DNA of 6,993 nucleotides from Rickettsiaceae bacterium (GTDB lineage: Bacteria; Pseudomonadota; Alphaproteobacteria; Rickettsiales; Rickettsiaceae). The position numbers and the translations under genes are program-made. Numbering within the stretch: the stretch's first letter is position 1; every line of letters starts with the position of its first letter. The stretch covers positions 1 to 6,993 of the forward strand of contig JAGOJE010000054.1 in NCBI GenBank assembly GCA_017995275.1, given 5' to 3'. Below, in pieces: positions 1-5,125 of this stretch. The notes beneath the pieces are model-generated. The model made no database searches and was not told the DNA's origin. It worked only from the letters and a program-made list of their open reading frames with translations.

Positions 1-534
1 AATGGCGTTGATGTAGATTGCAAGATCGATGGTACTCCAATGATATATTATGCTTTAGACAGTAAAGCATCTTTAGATTTTATGGTTTCTAAAGGTGCTG
101 ATATTAATGCTCTAGATAAATCAGGTAATACTCTGATGCATAAGGCTTTGAAGTCTAGAGAAGCTGGAAAGGTGATCAAGTATCTACATGATAAAGGATT
201 GGATATTAATGCTGTTGATCGAAATAATGAAACACCTTTGATGCTAGCTGTAATTATGTATGACTATTACAAAAATAGTTGTGATGACGAATCAGCTGAA
301 GCTAATGCTTATAGATTAAGACAAATTATTGGTGTTTTAAGGGAATTAGGCGCTGTTAGTGCCTTAGAAAAACTCCCTATTGTGCAAGAAAATTTGGAAA
401 AAAATGCATTAAAAGCAGAGTCTAGTGCTATAGGTAATACATTACAAGGCTTTGTGAGCGCTGAGAAGGGGGTGGCAAAAAAGCCCACTGAAAAACCGGG
501 GGATAGTAACCGTTTTGCATATTGGTGGTTGTAG
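1..534 (+). CDS. Ankyrin-repeat protein, 5' end outside the window
   Basis: The frame is open from the first base, so this is the 3' part (177 codons) of a longer gene; the internal ATG at 40 is not the real start. The visible N-terminal part contains about three ankyrin-type units, each ending in a turn such as SKGADINALDKSGNT (about residues 29-43) or DKGLDINAVDRNNETPL (about 64-80). Ankyrin repeats form helix-turn-helix stacks that bind other proteins; in intracellular alphaproteobacteria such proteins are often secreted effectors, but no secretion signal can be judged here. After the ankyrin part (about residue 110 on) the protein has a different C-terminal module, LGAVSALEKLPIVQENL, shared with the next gene. 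It finishes with a tail ending in RFAYWWL that is encoded by the repeated DNA core at 454-581. The repeat therefore supplies the C-terminus and stop codon. Ankyrin assignment is firm; substrate and role are unknown. Confidence 0.8.
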   Translation, partial: NGVDVDCKIDGTPMIYYALDSKASLDFMVSKGADINALDKSGNTLMHKALKSREAGKVIKYLHDKGLDINAVDRNNETPLMLAVIMYDYYKNSCDDESAEANAYRLRQIIGVLRELGAVSALEKLPIVQENLEKNALKAESSAIGNTLQGFVSAEKGVAKKPTEKPGDSNRFAYWWL

Positions 535-581
535 CTGAATTTTTGTCGTTGCATGAATATCACGCCAGCCTTCTTTCTTCT
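454..581 (+). repeat. Near-invariant repeat core, copy 1 (128 bp)
   Basis: From GTGAGCGCTGAG to CTTTCTTCT this stretch matches 976-1102 base for base except for one extra base, T473. It is more G+C rich than its surroundings and ends with the stop codon of the ankyrin gene plus about 47 bp of untranslated DNA. Its edges (GAAGG..TGGC near 465-476 and GCCAGCCTTC at 564-573) are imperfectly complementary, about nine pairs. This could fit a small palindromic or MITE-like element, but the match is weak. The same DNA is also open on the minus strand. Confidence 0.8.
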
Positions 582-601
582 GTTTATATCTCTAAAATGA
601 T

Positions 602-630
602 TTGTGCTTTTATGTGATGTGTGTTTTAAT
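602..630 (+). promoter_or_regulatory. Candidate promoter before the gene at 685
   Basis: TTGTGC (602-607) and TTTAAT (625-630) are separated by 17 bp, a reasonable sigma70-like pair. Both hexamers and the spacing are preserved in the second cassette at 1123-1151, although bases between and after them have changed. The leader then runs about 55 bp to the AGAGAG ribosome binding region and the ATG at 685. The hexamers are only fair matches, so this is a suggestion. Confidence 0.4.
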
Positions 631-684
631 TCAATCATAAGCAACAAAAATCACTTTGTTTGTCAATTAAAAATAGAGAGAGTT

Positions 685-1059
685 ATGCCTAAATCTTTTG
701 TGGCAGGTCCTGTAAGTCAATCACTTAATAAAAAAGACAATGTACAGCATTCGAAATATAATAAGCATATTACGGAAGAAGAATTTGGTTCAAGACAAGT
801 AGAAGAAAAAAAGAAAACTTTTGGTGATCTTGCTAAATTAACAGAAGCAACAAAGGATTTAGCTGATTTAGGGGCTGATGTTAGTGCCTTAGAAAAACTC
901 CCTATTGTGCAGGAAAATTTGAAAAAAAATGCATTAAAAGATTCTCTTGTTATAGGTGAGACATTAAAAGACTCTGTGAGCGCTGAGAAGGGGGGGCAAA
1001 AAAGCCCACTGAAAAACCGGGGGATAGTAACCGTTTTGCATATTGGTGGTTGTAGCTGA
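685..1059 (+). CDS. Small protein of unknown function, C-terminus frameshifted
   Basis: I do not recognise a family. The start at 685 is chosen because GAGAGAG lies just upstream and because the same leader and ATG recur before the gene at 1208; the open frame extends further 5' to a TTG at 604, but that lies on the promoter-like hexamer. The 124-residue product is hydrophilic and lysine/glutamate-rich, without signal peptide or membrane segment. Residues about 65-85 carry LGADVSALEKLPIVQENL, shared with the C-terminal module of the ankyrin gene, so the two genes are partial paralogues. Compared with that copy, one T is missing in the G tract at 990-996. The frame therefore shifts and the ending RFAYWWL is replaced by an unrelated tail ending VLHIGGCS. 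Adding one base would restore the paralogue ending with a stop at 1053-1055. It may be functional with a new tail, or decaying. Confidence 0.6.
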   Translation: MPKSFVAGPVSQSLNKKDNVQHSKYNKHITEEEFGSRQVEEKKKTFGDLAKLTEATKDLADLGADVSALEKLPIVQENLKKNALKDSLVIGETLKDSVSAEKGGQKSPLKNRGIVTVLHIGGCS

Positions 1060-1102
1060 ATTTTTGTCGTTGCATGAATATCACGCCAGCCTTCTTTCTT
1101 CT
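976..1102 (+). repeat. Near-invariant repeat core, copy 2 (127 bp)
   Basis: Identical to 454-581 apart from the missing T that turns GGGGGTGG into seven consecutive G (990-996). This core is better conserved than the coding DNA directly upstream. That suggests either recent gene conversion, or an element that moved or was copied separately from the rest of the cassette. Confidence 0.8.
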
Positions 1103-1122
1103 TGTTCGAGCTTCGTAAGAAT

Positions 1123-1151
1123 TTGTGCTTTTATGTGATGTGTGGTTTAAT
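1123..1151 (+). promoter_or_regulatory. Candidate promoter before the gene at 1208
   Basis: TTGTGC (1123-1128), 17 bp, TTTAAT (1146-1151): the same hexamer pair and spacing as at 602-630. A nearby TATAAG (about 1157-1162) is an alternative -10, but its counterpart in the first cassette is CATAAG. Confidence 0.4.
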
Positions 1152-1207
1152 TCAATTATAAGCAACAAAAATTGCTTTGTTTATCAATTAAAAATAGAGA
1201 GAGAGTT

Positions 1208-1707
1208 ATGTCTAAATTTGATCCTAGTAAGATGGCTGGTGCTGTACCTATGCCTGGCTTGGTTAAAAAGGGCGATGAAAAAGCATCCAAAAAAATGAGA
1301 ATCCTACCCAGTTACAAAAACTTAATAGCCTGTCTAAAGAACAATATGAAGAAACTCTTAAGATAGCTACCATAGCTGCTGAAAAAGCATCCAAAAAAAA
1401 TGAGAATCTTACTCCGTTACAAAAGCTTAATAAAATGACCCCAGAACAATACAAAGAAACTCTTGAGAATGCTCAAATCGATGTGTGGGAATACGAATCA
1501 AAGCAAGCTCAGGGTGGTAAAAAACTTCCAAATTATCCTCTGCCATTTAATAAGAATGAGGTTCTTATGGGTGCATTGCTTAAAAAAGAACTAGCAGATA
1601 TGGAAAAAGAACAAGCAGCAAACAAGTCGGGTTTATTTAGTAATATTCTTAGCTCCTTCAAGAAAGACAAGAAAGACAAGAAAGAAAATCGTGGTCCAAG
1701 TCTGTAG
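1208..1707 (+). pseudogene. Small lysine-rich protein of unknown function, split by a frameshift in an A tract
   Basis: The start at 1208 follows AGAGAGAG in the duplicated leader. As written, the frame gives 52 residues and stops at 1364-1366. The rest (open to the stop at 1705-1707, with an ATG at 1435 lacking a Shine-Dalgarno) lies in another frame. An internal repeat shows what happened: the first unit has seven A (1289-1295) and the second has eight (1393-1400). One more A joins both frames into a 166-residue protein with two 35-residue units beginning EKASKKNEN and continuing LQKLN..[ST].EQY[EK]ETL. The C-terminus is very basic, KKDKKDKKE, coded by a 9-bp direct repeat at 1660-1686. The N-terminus (MAGAVPMPGLVKKGDE) loosely resembles that of the gene at 685. 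No known domain, signal peptide or membrane segment is seen. It may be a pseudogene, be rescued by polymerase slippage on the A tract, or be a sequencing error. Confidence 0.65.
1277..1467 (+). repeat. Two tandem 35-codon repeats inside the gene at 1208
   Basis: Unit 1 starts at 1277 (104 bp to the next unit) and unit 2 at 1381 (matching region to 1467). They share GAAAAAGCATCC, an A tract, TGAGAATC, a TTACAAAA.CTTAATA block and GAAACTCTT. The unit offset changes from 104 to 105 bp across the A tract (seven versus eight A), which marks the frameshift precisely. Confidence 0.85.
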
Positions 1708-1718
1708 GTTTGTAATTT

Positions 1719-2534
1719 TTATAATTTTTCTCTTATCAAGCTTGAGATGTCAATGGTTTTTGTTTTGATGTTAGATAAACTAGCGATGCTATTTGTTACT
1801 ATTAGTTTTTGTAGGTTTTTGAGATAATTGTGGTTTTTGCGGCTGAATATTCCGTGGGTTGCATAGGCCGAAACTGATTTTGCTCCGCTCTCTATAAGTT
1901 TTTGAGACGCAAATTCTATGGTTTTGCCGCTATCTATTATATCGTCCACAATGAGGCAGTCTTTACCCCATACGTCGTCTGTCAGCTGAAATTCCATGCC
2001 GTTCTTCCCTCGTGTTTTAACCATGGAAATGCCTTCTAAATCATAACGTTTTTTACTTCCACTGTCTGGGAAAATTATAGTTTTATTTTCTATGTTTTTC
2101 AGCAATGGAGTGATATCTATATTTGTAACTTTTATTCCAAAAAGCTTTAGTGATTCTTTAGAGTGAATATCTACAGTTATTAAGCCATCTATCCCGCAGC
2201 CTGTAAGGAGTGATGCTATAACTTCTATTCCATGGGATATGCCAGATTTTTCTTTATCCTGTCTGCTATAAGGCATATATGGAATTATTCCGCAAATCTT
2301 ACGCGCCCCCATCTTTTGAAGTGCATTTACAGCCAAGATAAATTCCATAAGCTGATTATTTGCTGACTCAGCAAAGGAATATAAAAGATAAACATCATTA
2401 CCATCTACATTTGCATTTTGCGGAATATCTATTTCAATTTCTGAGGAGGAGAATATTTTTACTTTTACTTCTGTAACATCTTTTGATAAAGCACTTGCAA
2501 TGCTTTTATATATAGGGCACGAAATGATCTTCAT
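1719..2534 (-). CDS. prs: Ribose-phosphate pyrophosphokinase (PRPP synthetase), short divergent form
   Basis: Transfers pyrophosphate from ATP to ribose 5-phosphate, giving PRPP for nucleotide, NAD and amino acid synthesis in the cytoplasm. Seen in the 271-residue product: PYMPYSRQDK (85-94, family PYFGYARQDR), the metal/substrate motif TVDIHS (120-125, His124), FPDSGSKKRY (155-164, family SPDIGG...R), VKTRGK (172-177, the flexible-loop Lys/Arg), the PRPP-binding loop LIVDDIIDSGKT (194-205) and ATHGIFS (225-231). The typical bacterial enzyme has about 310-320 residues. This one is shortened mainly at the C-terminus and in loops, and the N-terminal FxDGE motif reads FSSSE, keeping only F and E. 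Catalytic motifs look intact, so it is probably active, perhaps with altered oligomer or allosteric behaviour. It may belong to the divergent branch of prs-like genes rather than the housekeeping branch. It converges with the small gene ending at 1707 (11 bp gap); the ATG at 2534 lies below a good promoter. Confidence 0.85.
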   Translation of the reverse strand: MKIISCPIYKSIASALSKDVTEVKVKIFSSSEIEIDIPQNANVDGNDVYLLYSFAESANNQLMEFILAVNALQKMGARKICGIIPYMPYSRQDKEKSGISHGIEVIASLLTGCGIDGLITVDIHSKESLKLFGIKVTNIDITPLLKNIENKTIIFPDSGSKKRYDLEGISMVKTRGKNGMEFQLTDDVWGKDCLIVDDIIDSGKTIEFASQKLIESGAKSVSAYATHGIFSRKNHNYLKNLQKLIVTNSIASLSNIKTKTIDISSLIREKL

Positions 2535-2572
2535 TATCTTAGTTTTGCAAAATGGGCTATATAAGGTTTTTG

Positions 2573-2600
2573 AGTATAGTGATCTATTTTAATTTCACAA
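2573..2600 (-). promoter_or_regulatory. Sigma70-like promoter for the PRPP synthetase gene
   Basis: Read on the minus strand: TTGTGA (2600-2595), a 16-bp spacer, then TATACT (2578-2573). Both hexamers are close to consensus. The predicted transcript start is about 30 bp before the ATG at 2534. The ribosome binding site is poor (only a TAAG-like stretch), so the promoter is the stronger evidence for this start. Confidence 0.6.
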
Positions 2601-2642
2601 TTTTTTTGTAAAAATATTCCTCTTTTGGACTTAGAGTTAGTC

Positions 2643-2690
2643 TATAATTCTGACATATATAGGTTTCTATTTTTTAGGAGTGAAAATATG
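2643..2690 (+). promoter_or_regulatory. -10 element, Shine-Dalgarno and ATG now out of frame with the gene remnant
   Basis: TATAAT (2643-2648) is a perfect -10, without a convincing -35 at 17 bp; TTGGAC at 2625-2630 is too close at 12 bp. AGGAG (2676-2680) sits seven bases before the ATG at 2688, an ideal translation start. That ATG opens a 19-codon frame ending at TAA 2745-2747, not the DUF488 frame, so the signals look inherited from the intact gene. Confidence 0.5.
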
Positions 2691-3010
2691 TTACAGATTC
2701 GTTTCCCAAAGCGGCTTTACAAGAACTATTGGCGCTTGTTGGAATAAGATACATACATATTCCAGAGCTCGGTATTGGGTCAAATATGCGTTGTAGTTTA
2801 GACAGTGACATAGCATATTACAACTTACTGTCAAAATATGAAACGGAAATGCTTCCTAAATGCACAGACAGTATTAAAATGTTGGAGGATTTGTTGGAGA
2901 AGTATAAAAATGTCGCGATTACTTGTTTTGAGTCCAAAGTGTCTCATTGTCATAGGAGTAAGATAGGAAAATTAATGAAAGCGAATGGTTATGAAGTGAG
3001 TGATATATGA
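2688..3010 (+). pseudogene. DUF488-family protein remnant, N-terminus lost
   Basis: The frame ending at 3010 is open from 2684 and reads TDSFPKAALQELL, then GIRYIHIPELG, and near the C-terminus AITCFESKVSHCHRSKIG. The SFP...AL...L...GI.Y.H.PELG order and the CFE....CHR motif are characteristic of the DUF488 family, whose biochemical role is not established. Family members begin with a strand carrying a TIG[YH]S-type motif and about 30 further residues before V.(D)VR; that whole head is missing here. No ATG or GTG opens this frame. The first possible start is TTG at 2729 with no Shine-Dalgarno, giving 93 residues. The well-placed ATG at 2688 is off by one base and would give M-x-TDSFPKAAL if one base were restored. 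This fits an internal deletion plus frameshift. Most likely a pseudogene; a leaky TTG-started short protein is possible. Confidence 0.6.
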
Positions 3011-3069
3011 TTTTTTTCTCATGTTTTGTAAAATTATAGCCTTTAGTTGTAAAATATCAAAGAGATGAA

Positions 3070-3099
3070 TTGACAAGAGCTATAATCACATAATATTTT
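3070..3099 (+). promoter_or_regulatory. Candidate promoter of the pyruvate dehydrogenase operon
   Basis: A perfect TTGACA -35 lies at 3070-3075. Possible -10 elements are TATTTT at 3094-3099 (18-bp spacer) or TAATAT at 3091-3096 (15-bp spacer). A TATAAT at 3081-3086 is too close to pair with it and would need a separate, weak -35 near 3058. Transcription would begin around 3105, just upstream of the ATG at 3132. Confidence 0.5.
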
Positions 3100-3131
3100 G
3101 TTTGAACTTGATAAAAACTAATTGGGTCCAG

Positions 3132-4124
3132 ATGAATATAACAAAACACAAAATAACGAAGGATCAATATCTAAAAGCATATAGTGACATGCTCTTAATA
3201 CGTAGGTTTGAAGAAAAATGCGCTCAGTTCTACGGTATGGGTCTTATCTCTGGCTTTTGCCATTTATATATAGGTCAGGAAGCGGTGGCTACTGGTTTTA
3301 ATATGGCAAAGAGGGCGGGTGATAGTATGATAACTAGCTATCGCGATCATGCTCATATAATTTTATGTGGTATGGATCCTAAATTTGTACTTGCAGAACT
3401 TACCGGGCGTGCTACTGGTTGCTCCAAAGGAAAGGGGGGATCTATGCATATGTTTGATGTGGAGAACAAATTCTACGGCGGGCATGGTATAGTTGGTGCG
3501 CAAGTTCCAATAGGAACAGGTATAGCTTTTGCTGAAAAATATAAAAAAACCAACAATATCTGCTACACATTTTTTGGTGATGGAGCTGTGCATCAAGGGC
3601 AGGTTTATGAATCTTTCAATATGGCTAAATTGTGGAATTTGCCAGTCTTATATGTTTTAGAAAATAACCAATATTCTATGGGTACATCTGTTGCGAGATG
3701 TAGCTCCACTGCTGATCTCTATAAAAGAGGTGAATCATTTGGAATTCCTGGATATCAAGTAGATGGTATGAATTTCGAAGAAGTTTATAATGCTGCTATG
3801 AATGCTAGCGAATTCGTAAGGGGTGGAAATGGCCCAATGCTTTTGGAGCTTAAAACATATCGTTATCGTGGGCACTCAATGTCTGACCCTGCAAAATATA
3901 GAACTAAAGAAGAAGTGGATTTATATAAGGAAACTAAAGATCCAATTAACCACCTCGCCGATGTTATAATCAAAAATAAATATGCAGATCAAAACTGGAT
4001 TGATGCTACTGAGAAGGATATAAAGAAAATAGTACAAGATGCAGCTCAGTTTGCTTCTGATTCAGAGCTTCCTTGCGAGAGTGAGCTATATACGGACATT
4101 TATCATACGGAGGATGCGCAATGA
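3132..4124 (+). CDS. pdhA: Pyruvate dehydrogenase E1 component, alpha subunit
   Basis: With PdhB it forms the thiamine diphosphate-dependent E1 enzyme, which decarboxylates pyruvate and transfers the acetyl group to the lipoyl arm of E2. The 330-residue product has the expected length. Visible motifs: FCHLYIGQEAV (42-52), TSYRDHAH (68-75), GCSKGKGGSMHMF (96-108), the thiamine-binding motif starting GDG (149-151) and ending NN (178-179), and the loop YRGHSMSDPAKYR (245-257), which carries the site phosphorylated in mitochondrial homologues. I place the start at ATG 3132 rather than the in-frame TTG at 3102. The TTG would lie at or before the predicted transcript start, and residue 1 at 3132 matches where alphaproteobacterial homologues begin. 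The Shine-Dalgarno is weak. The stop overlaps the pdhB start by four bases (ATGA), implying coupled translation. Confidence 0.96.
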   Translation: MNITKHKITKDQYLKAYSDMLLIRRFEEKCAQFYGMGLISGFCHLYIGQEAVATGFNMAKRAGDSMITSYRDHAHIILCGMDPKFVLAELTGRATGCSKGKGGSMHMFDVENKFYGGHGIVGAQVPIGTGIAFAEKYKKTNNICYTFFGDGAVHQGQVYESFNMAKLWNLPVLYVLENNQYSMGTSVARCSSTADLYKRGESFGIPGYQVDGMNFEEVYNAAMNASEFVRGGNGPMLLELKTYRYRGHSMSDPAKYRTKEEVDLYKETKDPINHLADVIIKNKYADQNWIDATEKDIKKIVQDAAQFASDSELPCESELYTDIYHTEDAQ

Positions 4125-5101
4125 GCAATATAACAGTTAGAGAAGCTCTGCGTGATGCTATGGCAGAGGAAATGCGTAAAGATGAAAGGATATTTGTTAT
4201 AGGGGAAGAGGTAGGTGAATATCAGGGTGCATATAAAGTAACTCAAGGATTGCTTGATGAATTTGGTCCTCAGAGAGTTATAGATAGCCCAATTACAGAG
4301 CATGGTTTTGCAGGTCTTGCAGTTGGAGCTGCGTTTGCTGGTCTTAGGCCAATAGTAGAATTTATGACATTTAACTTTGCTATGCAGGCTTTAGATCAAA
4401 TAGTTAATTCTGCTGCGAAAACTAGCTATATGTCTGGTGGGCAGCTGGTATGTCCTATAGTATTTCGTGGGCCCAATGGAGCTGCAGCAAGGGTCGCGGC
4501 TCAGCATAGCCAGAATTACGCTGCGCTCTATAGCCACATTCCAGGTCTCAAAGTAATAGCTCCATATTCAGCCGAAGATGCGAAAGCTCTTTTGAAAAGT
4601 GCGATTAGGGACCCAAATCCAGTGGTGTTTTTAGAGAATGAGTTGTTATATGGTCAAAGTTTTGATGTTCCAGATGATTTAGAGCCAGTAGAGATTGGCA
4701 AAGCTAGAATAGTGCGCTCTGGGAGCGATGTAACTATAGTCTCATTTTCTATTCAGGTTAAGCTTGCGCTTCTCGCTGCGGATGTTTTAAAGGAAAGTGG
4801 AATAGATGCAGAAGTAATAGATTTGCGCACTATAAAACCAATAGATGAAGATACAATAATTGAATCAGTAAAAAAGACTGGTCGTCTTGTTGTTGTTGAA
4901 GAAGGTTGGTTCTTTGGTGGTGTTGCAGCTTCAATAGCTACAATAATTATGCAAAAAGCATTTGATTATCTTGATGCCCCTGTGGAGACTATATGTGGTA
5001 AAGATGTTCCATTACCATATGCTGTGAATCTAGAAAAACTAGCTATTCCATCTGTGGAGGAGATAGTCTCAGCGGCAAGGAATGTTTGTTACAAGAGCTA
5101 A
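4121..5101 (+). CDS. pdhB: Pyruvate dehydrogenase E1 component, beta subunit
   Basis: Partner of PdhA in the E1 heterotetramer; it contributes the pyrimidine side of the thiamine diphosphate site and the E2-docking surface. The 326 residues begin directly with the transketolase-like pyrimidine domain (ITVREALRDAMAEEM). They carry GEEVG (28-32), the conserved Glu60 in SPITEHGFAG that activates thiamine diphosphate, and QHSQ (128-131, His129). The C-terminal transketolase domain runs from about residue 190, with DLRTIKPIDEDTI and VVVEEGWFFGGV. Unlike the E1 beta of many free-living alphaproteobacteria, there is no N-terminal lipoyl domain. GGAGG at 4109-4113, seven bases before the ATG, is an excellent ribosome binding site lying within pdhA. 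Confidence 0.97.
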   Translation: MSNITVREALRDAMAEEMRKDERIFVIGEEVGEYQGAYKVTQGLLDEFGPQRVIDSPITEHGFAGLAVGAAFAGLRPIVEFMTFNFAMQALDQIVNSAAKTSYMSGGQLVCPIVFRGPNGAAARVAAQHSQNYAALYSHIPGLKVIAPYSAEDAKALLKSAIRDPNPVVFLENELLYGQSFDVPDDLEPVEIGKARIVRSGSDVTIVSFSIQVKLALLAADVLKESGIDAEVIDLRTIKPIDEDTIIESVKKTGRLVVVEEGWFFGGVAASIATIIMQKAFDYLDAPVETICGKDVPLPYAVNLEKLAIPSVEEIVSAARNVCYKS

Positions 5102-5125
5102 GTAAATATTACAAAGGAAAATATT

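Larger units (their letters stand above)
355..690 (+). repeat. Tandem cassette repeat, copy 1
   Basis: First copy of a segment repeated at 880-1213. It covers the 3' coding part of the ankyrin gene, its stop codon, the intergenic leader, the ribosome binding site and the first codons of the next gene. Identity is very high except for a variable patch near 415-453 and a wholly different 20 bp at 582-600. The spacing between copies drifts from 525 to 521 and back to 523 bp through small indels: one codon, one T, and a GA pair in the AGAGAG tract. Confidence 0.9.
880..1213 (+). repeat. Tandem cassette repeat, copy 2
   Basis: Second copy of the segment at 355-690. It supplies the 3' part of the gene at 685, the intergenic leader and the start region of the gene at 1208. 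The leader portion 1122-1210 differs from 601-687 at only a handful of bases plus a two-base GA insertion. The patch at 1103-1121 is unrelated to its counterpart at 582-600. Confidence 0.9.

Noticed and set aside
309..647. Minus-strand ORF of 112 codons sharing a stretch of about 37 residues with another minus-strand ORF at 950-1168
   Set aside because: The similarity is fully explained by the duplicated DNA core. The plus strand carries recognisable ankyrin coding and ribosome binding sites, and neither minus ORF has a convincing start signal or a known domain.
604..684. Extended TTG start for the gene at 685
   Set aside because: It would place coding sequence over the promoter-like leader that is duplicated before the gene at 1208, and the AGAGAG plus ATG at 685 is a better start.
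1263..1454. Minus-strand ORF with an internal repeat (LSFCN.V.FSFF)
   Set aside because: It is the reverse reading of the 35-codon tandem repeat of the plus-strand gene at 1208 and has no start signal.
1690..1740. Rho-independent terminator between the convergent genes ending at 1707 and 1719
   Set aside because: There are T-rich stretches but no G+C-rich hairpin on either strand.
2688..2747. Short 19-codon peptide with a good ribosome binding site, as a leader peptide or toxin
   Set aside because: No regulatory codon run or hydrophobic segment. Its sequence is simply the shifted reading of the DUF488 remnant, so frameshift is the simpler explanation.
3363..3596. Minus-strand ORF inside pdhA
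   Set aside because: It lies antisense to the thiamine-binding region of a well-supported gene and shows no domain.
4103..4303. Minus-strand ORF across the pdhA/pdhB junction
   Set aside because: Shadow of pdhB; no ribosome binding site or family resemblance.
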